In this document: positions 1 to 13,200 of the stretch, piece by piece
Numbering within the stretch: position 1 is the stretch's first letter
Layout: every line of letters starts with the position of its first letter
Source of the DNA: Crotophaga sulcirostris
Taxonomy: Eukaryota > Chordata > Aves > Cuculiformes > Crotophagidae
Reading direction: 5' to 3'
DNA length: 64,000 nucleotides
Assembly (NCBI GenBank): GCA_013397455.1
Contig: VYZB01000213.1
Location: forward strand, 1,096,914-1,160,913
Notes under the pieces: generated by a model
What the model was told of the DNA's origin: nothing
Database searches by the model: none
What the model saw: only the letters and a program-made list of their open reading frames with translations
Made by a program: the position numbers and the translations under genes

Positions 1-2422
1 TTGCAAGCCTCCTTCCCTCAGGCTAAACTTGTGTTTTATTCCAGGTACTGGCAGTTGTACAAAATGCATTGGAGATTTTTGCATGCAAATGGAGATTTTT
101 AGTTCCCATGTTGATCAGGTGCCCTCCACTGTCCATGCACCAGCATTGTATTGGATAGGTAGACTGGTTTGGAGATACACTAGGCAAATTAAGACCTTTT
201 CGGTGCCAGTAAAACCATCTCTAGTCTTAATGCTACCAAACGCTCACTACACATCCCATTATACATGTGCAAACTCATTTGGGAAAGAGCTGATGAATGC
301 TTTCATTTTTCCGCAGGTCGCTCGTTGCACTGCGGCACTGGGGGCGTTTGTTCATTTGCTTATTCAGAGGCCTCAGCAGCAACAGTGACATTTTCCCCAG
401 ATGTCCAGCAGTTGGACTTGGGGGAGCTACTCTGCCTGGGGAGAGGGGGAGCATCAGCTGTGCCGTGCCCAAGGCGTTGGCTCTGCCACGCCAGACGCTG
501 CACCCCTGGGCAGGTTTGCCCAGGGTGGGCAGGATGTGCCACGTTTGCTTCACTCTTCCTACTGCAAAAACGGGGTCCTGGCCTCATAGTTCTTTGATGG
601 TCAAACTGTGCTAACAGTTTTAAGGATCCAGGTTTTAAAATGGTTTCCTTCAAAACTGGTTTTAAGCCATATCCTTTTTTTCCACAAATTTCCCCTTACA
701 GAAATGGTTTTTTTTTTTCCTGCCAAAAGAAAATAGAGAATTATAGCATTTTGAGGATTTCCATAGGGAAATTACAGAATTTTTCTTGTGCGTTTTTCTC
801 TACCAGTTGAACAAATCTGAACGAAAAAGAGGGAGCATGCCAAATTTTAGATCTCAGAAAAGTGAAAAAAAGATGGAAAGATGTGAAGAGTCAGCTACAT
901 CAGATTAATTTAATTTGTGTTATTTCCTTTTGCAGATTTTTTCAAAATATAGTTATGCACCTAACGGAACAGTGCACTCATATTAAAGCAAGTAGAATCC
1001 ACTATAATTTAATGTAATTTCTAAATGGGCACACATGCTTCTTTGCTACATATGCAGTATGGTGAAGATTTTTCTGGGGACTCATAATTTTGAGAATTTA
1101 TATGTTTGATGCCAACATGGGAGATTTTTAAAGAACCTTATTTAAAAATATCTGCACAAACACTGAAGATTTAATTCTTTTGATGCTGGAATATTTGCTT
1201 ATCTGCTATTTTCTGATTTAGCTTTCTAATGCCACATATGATACTCTGGTGTGAATTTGCAAACTTACATCTGTTTCAGTAACTATTTGTCTTACTTTTA
1301 AAAAGAGTTTTAGATATAAAACTATGAAACATAGTTAACCTGGAAAAAATCAAAACTTAAACGGCTACTTTCATATCTTGTAAAAAAAAAAACCCAGATA
1401 ATTCAGGTATTTTGCCTTTTTTTACAAAAAAACCCAATAAGCTAAACTGCAAGTTGATTAATAACTCTTTTATACAGCAGTCTAAAGATGACATTGCTGT
1501 ATATATTTAAGCTATTCATCTGCTGTATTCGGTGCTTTAGGTTCAAAAAGGAAAGATTATACTCAACAAGGCTTGGCAATGGGAAATTATGTCTTCTTTT
1601 ACAAGATCATCAATCTTAGAAAAGATTATGTGCGTATGTGTAAAATACATAATCACATATTGTAGGTGGCATCTTTGTAAACCCAAATTTAACATAGAAA
1701 ATTCTAGGACTGATGAATACTACTTTCCATACTTACTCCTGAAACCACATAATTTGGGTATACAGTGTACTCAGAAGGCAGTTAAGTAACTCTAAATTGC
1801 TATTACTTTTAACCAGTAACACCTCAAGACTCTAATGTGCGTTACGTTCTACTTTCAAGATCCTTGAGTAATCAGCCTTCTGTAATACCCTTTGTAGATT
1901 TAAGAGAAAACCTTATCTAGAGAGAGGACAAGGGGATCACATGGAAATCCCCTTTTTAGCTGATAATTTTGCAGAAGCTGTTATTTCAGTCACTTGGAAA
2001 AATATAGGAGGAAACTTCAGGTCTAGTCTTCTGGTATTAGGCTCAGGTTTTGGCATCATGATGGTTTTAGAAAACTGCAACTTGCATAGATATGTTTGTA
2101 CAGACATTTAGTAAAATGCATATATCATAAAGCAGATCAGGAGACTACAGAAAATTTCAAATTTACTTTCGGTGTGTTATATCCTTGTAGATTATTTTGG
2201 CTTGCTTATGGTCTCCACATACATAATCCTGCAACAGAGGGTGAGTTAACTCACTGAGCTTTTGAGACTTTCCCAGCTTTACATACCTATGACTTCTGAG
2301 GATGTGTTTGCATTCCTTTGTTTCAAACTTCTGACAAGCAGCACAAAGGAAGAATGCTCAGAACATCTCCATGTTGTGCTCCGTGCTCCTTCCCTAACTG
2401 AGTCTCCCCTCAACGTTCACAG
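1..2422 (+). other. CLVS2: 3' part of an upstream CLVS2 intron
   Basis: This stretch precedes a coding exon and ends in the acceptor AG at 2421-2422, so it is read as intron. None of the open frames here resembles the CLVS2 N-terminus (the CRAL-TRIO-N helical region), so the start-codon exon must be further upstream. Contents: a 20-nt-period duplication at 61-100, a locally GC-rich patch at about 380-600, and AT-rich DNA with poly-T and poly-A runs. The acceptor has only a weak polypyrimidine tract, and the reading frame stays open through it from 2262, so the exon boundary was set by protein homology and by phase with the next exon. Confidence 0.75.
61..100. repeat. short 20-nt tandem duplication
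   Basis: Two adjacent 20-nt blocks (61-80 and 81-100) share the identical 10-mer GGAGATTTTT at their ends, while their first halves are diverged. The second copy carries an octamer-type ATGCAAAT (83-90). This looks like a small local slippage duplication. No function is claimed. Confidence 0.5.
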
Positions 2423-2597
2423 GTATACACTGGTGGATATTTTGCGCGCCATACTTCTTTCTTTAGAAGCCATGATAGAAGATCCTGAGCTTCAAGTGAA
2501 TGGATTTGTTTTGATTATAGACTGGAGCAACTTCACCTTCAAGCAAGCCTCCAAGCTCACACCAAGCATGCTTAGACTAGCCATAGAGGGCCTTCAG
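2423..2597 (+). CDS. CLVS2: clavesin-2 coding exon (CRAL-TRIO core, about residues 131-188)
   Basis: This 175-nt internal exon encodes the end of one split Arg codon followed by 58 residues, beginning [20 protein letters not shown] and ending RLAIEGLQ. It is the central part of the CRAL-TRIO lipid-binding fold: a helix ([10 protein letters not shown]), then the buried strand [11 protein letters not shown] characteristic of Sec14/CRALBP-like proteins, then the [19 protein letters not shown] helix. Clavesins are neuronal proteins that bind phosphatidylinositol 3,5-bisphosphate and act on clathrin-coated vesicles, trans-Golgi and endosomes (family knowledge). [11 protein letters not shown] fits CLVS2; as I recall it, the paralog CLVS1 has EVLIEDPELQI. 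The acceptor AG is at 2421-2422, the donor GTAACA starts at 2598, and the phase is 2 in, 0 out. There are no stops or frameshifts. Confidence 0.95.
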
Positions 2598-5500
2598 GTA
2601 ACATTCTTTCATTTATTTTCTTGATTCTCCTTCATTTTACAGTTCATTACAAATCTCAGTGGCTAAAATACCCCAAACAAAACAAAAATCCAAGAACTTC
2701 TGAATAGCAAGGCTATTAACACTTTAAGGTATGGGTGGACAGACAAGCTTCAGTGGCACATGCTAATTTGTGTGCTCAGTCACCCAACTGAAGTAACTCC
2801 TGGTGTGTAGTTCCCTTCTTTGCCATAAATAAGAGGCAGCTTTGCTGTCTTTATTCTGAACTGGCTGGCTTCCTGTAAATTGAGACCGTAGCTTCTGCAG
2901 CAGCAAGTAATCCGTTTATCTTGTCATTTTGCACAGAGCTAATAAAATATGGGTTGCTGCTGCCATGCCAGGTTGTTTTTTTTTTTTTTCATTGATTCCA
3001 TTGGAGACAGACATTGCATCATTTGTCCTGAAAAGTGGTGGACACTGTGATTAGACATTTAGCTGGGGCTATTTACCTGCTGAAAGTTCAGTGTGTGCTT
3101 GACTCTTTTGCTGGGTCAGGATTAATTTGTGCATCTTCTGGGACTGAGTATACAGTGATTTAAATTTCTTTCTGCTCATTGTAAATGCGGTTTCCATGGC
3201 ACAGGTATATTGGTGGAAACGATACTGCATAACTCTTGGCTGTCTCCTATGATCTTTAATGCTTATTAAAACAAAAACCTAGAATCTGTAAAGTTTGCTG
3301 TGCAAGCTTGCGTTGTTGTATTAAAAATATCAGTAATTCACTCCTGTGGCAGTGTGCCTTGGTTTTACAAGGACATATATTCCTTTTCTGTGATGTTTTT
3401 ATCATTTATACATTTTTATTACTCATAAAACAAAATAACAGCCTTATCTTTGAACTTCCTTCACTTTGATTTTTCCATTTTTGAAGAAACTTGTGTAGCA
3501 GTAGTATGGAGTTTGATCTAAATCTTGAAGTGGTTTAACTAGTATTCAGCCTGCAGTTGTACTCAGAAGAGTAGTGACAGTTATGAGACAGAGATCTCAA
3601 TTTTCATTTTGTTGTGTGTCCTTATGCAACAGTGTGATTCCATGGTCTTGAGAACTACATCAGAAGGCAGCAGAGATCTGTACTATAACAGTCCTGCAAT
3701 TCCTTTTATTGCTTTCAAGCTTGTTTTGGTTTTTGTGCTGTTTTTCAAATCTAGCCATTCTTTCCTCATATAGAACATGAATAAATATTTTAGGAGTCTT
3801 TGTTTTTAAGGAGTGGTGTTTCTTCTCGGACATTAATTAGAGATGTTTATTTTTGAGCAGAGCTGCAGTGGGTAAGTGCATCTGAAAATATGACGAGTGA
3901 CCCACTAGACTTCAACTGGACAGTTTGTGTTCTCCTGACATTGTTTGGTCCATTACTGAGTTGAGGTGAAGACCACTGGCTTAACTTACCCATTTCCCCA
4001 GCTCTGTACATTTGAATATACCAAGTTTGATGTATATAATTATAGCTGAATGTATAAGGGCTAACGTTCTTATACTAGTAAAACTGATGACATTGTAGTG
4101 GTATTTTCCTAGTAGTTCTACTACTTGAGAGGTTGTTTATTTTTTTTTCCTTTTTCTTTTACTGAGACACTTTTCTATATAAAGATATATTAGGGTCAAT
4201 GGAAAAGGCTAAAGACAACTGTACCACGCATCTTGAATGGAGAACCCCACTTCAAAAACAATTGCAATTAGGAATTAAATAAGGGGAAAGCATGGTGGAA
4301 AGGAACACATTTACTTGCACCTTCTCACAAGATTTCTTACCTGAAATGTTACATTCTCTTACCCGCAACAGAGATTGCCTTTTCTTTTATTTTGGAAAAA
4401 AATGCACAGCAGAAACATCGTTCTAAATCATGTAAAAGTATAAAGTGCTTAGTCAGGTGGTATGAAAAAGAACAAGAACAACTCTCACTCACTGTTTATT
4501 TATGATCTTTGTAAATACTCTTTGTTTAATCAGAGAAATGGAATTTACTTTGGCTTATAAGATTTAACGGGGCTCAAGATGCTGAACTTTACCATTTGGG
4601 GAATTTAAATATTAGTGTTACTTGGGTAGAAAGGGACAGGGAAAGTGGGATTAGGGACCACTGAATTTGATGTTAACCAAATCCCTTTGCCTCCTGAATG
4701 AAATCTGCAAAATTTGCATTATATTTGCTTAGCTTCCATGGTGAGCAGAATATTGAACATGGCACGTAACAAAGTGAGTTGATTTACAAGCAATGGCATT
4801 GCTGGGCTCTTCTCAACTGCTTTTTTTTTTTAGGAAATTTCTTTTGAAAGTAAGATAAGTAAATATATACAACTTTACGGTGAATACGAGTTCTGCCATA
4901 CACTTTGTCTGCATATGTATGCTAAATGGGAGTATGAAAAGAATCGTACCCATAACTGACTTATATACATTGGAAAAATCTTCTAGGTAGTTATCTTCAG
5001 GAAAGGAACCTTTTTGGCCATGGAATTTTTAGTGTAAAAAGACAGTGATTATCTGTAAACTGATGTGAATTTCCAGCATATCCATCCCAACAGTGCTGTA
5101 CTAAGCAATTAGCGCCGTTCAGGTAAGTGCTGGTTTTTAGAACAAGGGGTTCTGATAGCCAAGAAGGAGAAACCTCCTGTGGAGGTTAAGATACTTTGCT
5201 GAGACTCTTCATGCTATGGTCCTAACTAACTAATATATTGGCTTTGTCCTTCTGGAAAAAGGAGCAATACTCTTGATACTAGCATTGGTACTAGGAATAT
5301 ATGACACGGTGATACTTTGTAAAATATTGGGGTAATCCGTTCAACTCCTTGCCCTGGGAAATTCTGAGTGCTAAAAGTTTATTTCTCTTTAGGGAAAATG
5401 GATGTTTGTGGAAGAGAAATGAACTGAGTGTTACTAAAGATGTAAAAAACACATCAAAGTTCAGAATTCCTTGGGCTACATGTAGTTGGAGATGAGGTGA

Positions 5501-8500
5501 ATACTGAGTGGAGATAGCACATATGGTGTCCACATTGCATCTGCTGTAGGCTCTCATTTCTGGTCTCTATTAAGGACAGGTTATGGGGTTTGATGGACTT
5601 TTGGTGGGACATAATTAAGGCATGTGTATAGTCCAGTCCCCTTCCCCCATTTTTAATAACTTTTCTTTCATTTTACTGCTCCTGGTGCTCCCATGTCCAC
5701 TTCTGCCTGAACACTGAGCTGGAAAGACTTGGGCAGAAGGAGGGAGGAGGTTCTGGGTATGATTCTTTTCTTTGTGATAGTCCTGTTATAGCTACCCATG
5801 TGGCCTTTTTATTAAGTATCAAGAGAAAGAATATTGTTCTCACAAAGCAGGAAAAAACAGTGTTGAAGACCAAAAACTCAATTTAAAAATTATATTGAAA
5901 GTTAGGTTTTAATAATAACTTTGACAGACAGCTTTGGGAGTAATTATAAGTGAATTGTGCAAAACTGAAAGTTGTGGGTATGCATACGACGCTAACTAAT
6001 TAACTGATATTTAGGATTCTAAAAACTGGAACATTAAATCCTTCTTAAATACTTGATTTCTATTTAGATCATAATAGTAGTTGCACACATGATGGATTTG
6101 TTTTGCATGTTGTCACTCAGGCAGGCTGTACCTCCAAATGCTTTGCCAAACTGCATGTAGTTATTGGCGGTTGAATATTAATGCTTTTCCTAAAGGAAAA
6201 AGCTGGGGTAAAAGAGATGATACACATTTAAACTGGGAACTGAGCATATATGGACAGTCAGTATTGTTGGAGAAGACAGAAGATTCTTGCATTTGGATTG
6301 AGGTTGTTTACAGGAAGAGTGAGCCATAAAATTGTGAGGCACAAGGCAGGGCTTTCAACTGCTCATGACTTTTATTTGTAACAAGGGCAGGCTTCATAAG
6401 CTAAAACAAACTCACTACTGCAAACATGAAAGCAAAACAAAAAAAGACATGAAAGCAGCATGCCTGCAGCTTCTATGGCTATCTAAAACATCTTTCAAAC
6501 AGCTGTTCTTGTGAGTTGTTAAGTATAATATCTCCAATCAGATTTACTGCAGCAGTGTAAGGTGGAAGTAACAGAGACCAGAGCATATACAGGTTGGTGA
6601 TAAAAGGGACAGGACTTTCTAGTCCAATTTTCTGTGAACATAAACATCAGTATCTTGTAGAGAATCGTATCTGAATGTCATGGTTGGTGTACCTTTCTAT
6701 GCAGATATCCACAGACAGTGCTTAAATTTTGCCACCTAGTTCTGGACTACATCTGTACAACCAGCAGGCTGCAGTGTCAAGCATTCATAAGTCAGGACCT
6801 TCCAGAACTAAGGATGCATCTGGAAACAGTATTTTGACTTTATATAATTACATGGCCACATGCTCTGTGCAGTGCATAAAATTGTTAATAATGAGCTTAA
6901 GAAGTAGTTGCTATGTACCAGCAAAGACTGTCAGTGAGCAGCAAACCACAAAAAAAGAGATTTAAATGTCTTTGCATCCAAACTTAAAAATCATAAAGCA
7001 TACCCATTTAGTGCTTGAGTTTTCTGCCAGTTTTTGAGGAGAAGGTCCTGACATTTCACACAGTGCTTGGGAAGATATTAAAACGTAGCAGGCTCAAGCT
7101 TTTAATGGGAATATCTTCTGCTTTCAGGAGGGCTAGTAAATCATGTAGCTGCTTTCATTCATTTTTTTTTTTTTTAAGAATTAAGATGTTTGTAAATGCT
7201 GGAGACCTCTGAGCCTAGGACCAGCCCAGAGAGTGGAGGAATGTGCTTGTAAACAGTTCAATTTTGTACAAGTTCAACTTGTGTACTGTAGCAGCAGAAT
7301 TGGATATTTTTCCTAAGAGCTTGTTATTTTGCAAGAGCTTGCATATATTTGGCCTTCTCTACTTTTAAAAAGGCCATGAAAAATGTTTGTCAACAATTTA
7401 CTGTGGAAACAAGGTGAACTGGAAGTGATTGTTAGTTCCAGCTCCTCACCTGCCGTCTGGATGGGCTTAACCTGCCAGGAGAGAAAGGACTTGATGGCTG
7501 GAGCTTGAGTTCAGTTGCTTACAGGCGTATCTGTATAGATACAGTAATTATTCAGTGTGGTCCCAGCTGTTCACCTGTTATCTGAAGACAGAATAATTAA
7601 TTTCCTTGCCAGACTCTTTTTATGTTCATCACTAAAAAATCATTGAATGCCTTTCAAGTGGTAATTTATTTATTCTCGCAAACATACTTTTAAGATTAGG
7701 GGATACTATTATCTCTTCTTTTTTTTTTTCTTTCCCAGCTGAGAGCTGTTCCAGTGAGAGATTACTGTTAAAAGTGTCTGCAGATTTGTGACGCCCTCTG
7801 TGACAGGCCATGGTCTGATTTTCAGTCACTTTTTTATGATCAGAGTCCAGCTGCCATTTATTTTTGATCAGGAGGATTCAAGACTTCTAAAGCCTTGATC
7901 CTGAACTCCCAAGCGAGGAGCCTAAATTTAGAGCTCATCATTAGATGCCCCTTGAATGCACATAACCCCACATGGGCTGCTGCCTCTCTGACACAAATGG
8001 TAAGAAGCAGTAAAACTGAACTCCCCGTTCACCTCCAGAAACTCTGCCACGTGACATCTTACTGAAAAGTGCAAGGATGATCTTAGTGGAGTTAAATACC
8101 CACCACCCGAACGTGGCCACTAGAGCTAGTGGAGTAACTGCAGTAGGTTGTCATCCTCCATGTGAATCCACATGAGAAAGAGAGCGGGCACTTTGCCAGT
8201 GTTTTGCAGATATTTGCTGTGAGCAAGATGTGATTAATTGTGGGGATCTTGGCTTTTGTTCAGGGGCTTTGATCAAACTGGCACAGACTCTTCTGCCTGT
8301 TCCTCTTGCCCTCTATCCTTTGAGCAGCCTATGCCCCAGGTCTTCCTCTTCCCTAGTTCCTCACCCCACTCCTGTTCACACTGCCTTACTTTGTACTGGT
8401 CTTCACTATTGTACTTTTTTTTTTCTCTCAGTGTCCTGATGTTGTGCTCCAAAACCTCAGTAAACCTCAGTCACCATGGGTGATTGCGTGGCACATTAAG

Positions 8501-9460
8501 TTCATCTTAGACTCCTTAGGAGATCTCAGAATTTTGTGGTCTCACTGTCCAAATTCTCTGCACATCTGGCATCTAATTAACCTCAAATCTCTGAACTTTA
8601 AATCTCTTCTTAACCAGTGTTCCCACTGGTTTTTGTTCCACTGTGGAAAGTAGCACTAGAGAATGAGTCTTGATCTGTTCACATATTAAGGGAGTTCTCT
8701 AGCCACTAGGTTGTTAAGAAAAAAGATCTTGTAGTTCCTCAAACTGGAGCTGGTCTGCTTGGTACGTGTAACTCGATACTGCTGGAGCGAGGGAGGAAAT
8801 GTCGGGAGCTTCTGGGGATGTAGTGGAATGACATGGCATGATCCAGGAAAAGATGATTTTTTTTGAGTCTAAAGTTTTCTTCTACTTCAACAAAGTAGCT
8901 ATGGTTAGTATGGGAGCCAGTGAAAATGCTTGTAGTTGACATTTTTCCATCAGTTCTGTCAACAGAGAAAAAAATCATATTGAACTTGCTGCAGCTTGAG
9001 AGAAAGAAAACAGAAGAGATTCTTCTTGTACGTGCAGATGGCCTCTTTCATGAGCTTTTGCTAGATGATAACCACTTTTCTGTTTTATTTCTTTTTATTG
9101 GGAAACCAAATCTATTTTTATTAGATAAATATACTGAATAAATTGCCCTGATTAAGCTGAAAAACTTGGTATTATGCACCAGTGTGAGAAAAGAAGGGCT
9201 TGTAGCACAAACTCAGTGTAGGGAATTAACTCTTGGCACTGTGATTGATTTTCTGTTGTCTCTGGTAGGCCATTGTTCAGCAACTATATGGTTATGACCA
9301 TTCCTCAGCTTCAAAATATATAATTATTTTTGGAAGTAGTTTTTCTCAGTAAAGGTCTAAATATTTCTGTTTGATTCAATATCTCAAGGCCATGAAGGGA
9401 ATAAATAGTATTCTGCCTTGTAAGGTCATTCAGAAACAAAACTAATTTGTTCTAAATCGT

Positions 9461-9715
9461 AATGTCAGAGACAGAAGACACGTTTTAAGATCATAGTTCA
9501 CCTTCCTGCTAAGGCAAGATTATCTCACGCATTATATTTTCTAGTACTTAACACAGTTTAATTTAAAGTCTCAAAGGCACATTCTTAGGAAACCTTTCTA
9601 TGACTGCTTGCTCTTCAGATTTCCTCTCGGCATTAATCCTAATTTTTCTATCTCAAAATGTCACCTCCTATAAATCCCTTCTCTATTTCACCACATGCTG
9701 TTTGGTCTAAAGAAG
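9461..9715 (-). mobile_element. ancient CR1 LINE 3' fragment (antisense)
   Basis: Read on the + strand, this has the order and wording of the antisense 3' region of old archosaur and turtle CR1 elements: a degenerate CTGCTAAGGCAAGATTAT block, then TTTTCTAGTACTTAACACAG, then a stretch resembling the usual 'CCTAATTTTTC' segment and an ATCCCTTCT-like block. It is heavily diverged and lacks an intact 3' terminal repeat. Identification is by recall of the family consensus, so the borders are approximate. Confidence 0.5.
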
Positions 9716-10249
9716 GAATTGGAGTGTGACTGTCAGTAACCCAAAGAAAGGAATTGTTTGATGGAGTATCTATGTGCAAGAATATACTGTGAAAATTTAT
9801 CTGGAATCAGGACCTGGAGACATTCTTCCTGTTTTGTTTGCCATTGGAGATAGTGACATGTGAATATCAGTGGGATCCTCTTCATTTGGGGAGCTTAAAT
9901 TTACTTTTTTTGAAATGGTCCAAATTGCCTGTGTTATCAATCCATTTTATATACACATCTTTCAGGTTTACCTAATAAGGATATGCTGGATCATTGTTTG
10001 GAATTATTTTCTTAAATCAGCCTAATCTTTGTTTTCTGTGATGCTCATAAGTTCTCTGTGATTTAATTTGATTGCGCACAATTAGCTTTCTGTTATTGTC
10101 TTCAGTACATACTGCCTTTGCACGTAGTTCCTGTGATTCAGCTAAGCCTTCAGTGCCCATTCCCCAAAAGAATACAATGTAATTTTTGTGATTTTTGTTT
10201 ATATTCCTCAGCAAGTGCTCAGCTCCTATGACAATTATTTTTATGAATC

Positions 10250-10294
10250 CAATTTGACTTTGGTTATAAGCAAAATTTTGACTTTAGTTATAAG
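10250..10294. repeat. diverged tandem duplication of about 22 nt
   Basis: The motif TTTGACTTTGGTTATAAG is followed at once by TTTTGACTTTAGTTATAAG. The two units differ by a substitution and small indels. It is a simple local duplication in the intron. Confidence 0.55.
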
Positions 10295-13200
10295 TGAGTG
10301 TCATGCAGGAAAAACTGCTGTGATATTTCACTAATGTTGAAAAATAAATGTGGAAAACTTCTCTAGGGGTAAGTGCCATAAAAGTGAAATTATATGGCTG
10401 GTGATGGTTTCTTTCATCTCGTGTTTCATAATCATAAAAAAATTAAGACAAATCAATTCTCATATGTTTTAATATGCATAACTTTAAGTAAGTGCTGCTG
10501 TGGTGATTTAAAGTAGTTCAGGAACAGAAAGTTTAGATTTATAAAGAAAATTATTTCTTTAGGAAAAATTAAGTACAAACTCTAAAACATCATAGTCCAA
10601 CTTAGATATTAATTTATTTTTAAAAAAAAACCACCCCAAAACCCCAGGCAAAATATATTTCTCCAGTATTTTAATGCATATTTTACAAAGATCAGAATAA
10701 ATTCATATGAAACATTAGTGCTTGTAATCTTTTCCGGTGTCTGCTGTAATAAAAAGGATTGATCACTGGTATTTTATCCATATGTAATGAATAGCCAAAC
10801 ATGGATATCGGCTGAAATCTGAGGTTGCTGCACATACCCTCTTGGTGGAAATTCAGGTGTACATTCAGTCCAAAAAACCTGAATATAACTCCCGCACCTA
10901 CACTGAGAAGGTCTCATGTCAGCATCTCACCCAGAACAGTTCTGGCTATGTTGGGGTGCTTGCTCGTTGTTGTGGGTTACGTCTTCTGTTGTAGCTCACA
11001 GTATTGGCTTGAGTTCTCACTCTAAAATGTGTTGTCAGCCTCTTTATTTTATGGGACCTACTCCAATACCACACAGTGGCATTCGAAAATGCAATCTTTA
11101 AACAGTGATTAAAAATTGTGTTTTCAAATATATTTGTTAATTTCATACTCTTTTAAGTTGATTATTAAGAATCTGTTATATCTGTTAGAGTAATTTTGGG
11201 GAGGGTTTTCTGTCTGAGAAGAACTGGATTTGAACCCTTAGCACTTCTCCCTTTGAGAACATGTTCTGGAAGAAGAAAGTGGTTCTGCCGTGTTTCAGGA
11301 GAGGGCCTCTCTATAGGTATGTTTAAATTGCAGTTGTCATTAATTCTTACCTGATACTGCACTGAAGGGGCCTTATTATCCACAAAATCTGCTGAGTTTG
11401 TTGGGAGGTGCCTTCATCCTGCGCTAAGCTATTGGACTGAAAGCATCATTTAGAGCACTGCAACTTCTGGCTGAAAGCCACCATGCTGAGTATGAAGGAT
11501 CCAGGATAAATCATCAAATACTGGTAGTTCTGCAACGTTCTCGCAAATTCTTTGCAAGGTACAAGCCAGTCCTCTAAGGTCTGCAACAAATCCTTCAGAC
11601 CTTTATACAAAAAACCTCGTAGAGTATACCCCAGACACCAGTGAGTACATATAGAAACAGTGGATACATTCAGTAATTCAAGTACAGTAATTAAAACCCC
11701 AGTCTTTGCAGTAGGAGTTTTCAACCTGCAGGAGAGTCTATGGTGAAAATGCAGTTTTATTTAGGGAGGAAGATAGAAAAGATTTTGAAGGGTAGTGCTT
11801 AGGAGGACAGAAGCGGTGTTAGGAGAAGACTGGATAGTTATGAAAGGATAGGACAGGGCATAGGGCAAAGTTGAGACTTAAAGCTGCCTATCAGATTATA
11901 TTTTCAAATCTTTCAAAGTAGACAATTCCATTTCCTATTTTATGGCTTCTTCGAATCTCATTGAGTAAAATGTCATTTCTAAACCAAATTTTTAAAAGCT
12001 ATGCTGACATACCATTACTAAATAAAGATTAACATTTCCGAAGTCATAGCTGACATAACCTGCAACAATTAGCCTATATCATCCCACCAAATATTATCAG
12101 TCCCCTGTAGTTTTAGTTGGCAAGCACACCACCATTACATGGTGAGTTTGACAGACCAAATGGGTCTTGCAACTGTGTTCCTTCTTGAACGCTTACTCCA
12201 CTTCCCAGAAGAATTATATGAGTGAGCTGCATACTTCCAGCAACATATTTCCATTATGAGGGGATACAGTTAAATGGTTATGATTGACGAGGGATTATAT
12301 ATCAGTGAGGAACTGATTGAGCCTCTTTACTATTTATTTTCTCATCCTTTATATTTGAGCGTTTTATAGATGAAGAACTGCAAGCAATGTTTGACGTATG
12401 TTTTGGATGTTAGCTCCAGCGGATCATGCTTTTCAAAGTTTTTTGTTAGAAATATTGAGTAATTGATTTTCACTGGAAATCCTGAGGGCATCTTCATGCT
12501 ATTGCTTTCAGTATGATCCAGTTCTGTTCTCCACAGAAATTCAGCAGGGATGCAATTTAATGAGACCAGTGAAAGGAATCTGACTGCTCTATTTATAGCA
12601 CATTAATTGATCCGGGTAGCCACGATAGGAGGAAGCTTCAGAGAAAATCAATGCAGTATCAAATGAAAGTAGCACTCAAGCCTTTAAAGAGAGCTGCATG
12701 GAAAGCCATATATGAATGAATCCATTTGCTGATCCATGGAAACAGCTTGGACCATATACATGTAATTATAGTAGATACATAAAGCATGACTACTTGTACA
12801 CCTTGCTAGTGTTTCTTAAAGGTGTCTAACAGATCTTTGCTTCTTCCTCTAACTGCAATTTTCCTCATGGTATCTGCTGAAGTCCTGAACAACCCGCCAT
12901 GCTCAGTCCCTGAGGATTTTGGTTTTGTCGCAGGTATTCTCCTTTACTGGGTGCATCTTCATTCCACAGGGCTGACTGCTTTTTGATACAGTACTTTTGA
13001 GTTGCTCTAGGAGTGTGGAGCAAGCAACAAACTGCCATAAAGGCATTTGAGCAGTGATTTGCTTCAGAAAGAGCCAAAAATGGGAAGACACATACACTTT
13101 GGTGACTTTAAATGTGCTTTTTGTTCTTGTGTTTGTACATAAACAATACTTGTGCTTTACATGCAGATTTGTCCAAGCTAGTCAGGTGCATCTCCTTTCC

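Noticed and set aside
1..2422. Search for the CLVS2 start-codon exon and promoter
   Set aside because: No frame here resembles the clavesin N-terminal CRAL-TRIO-N region, so the exon must lie upstream of the window.
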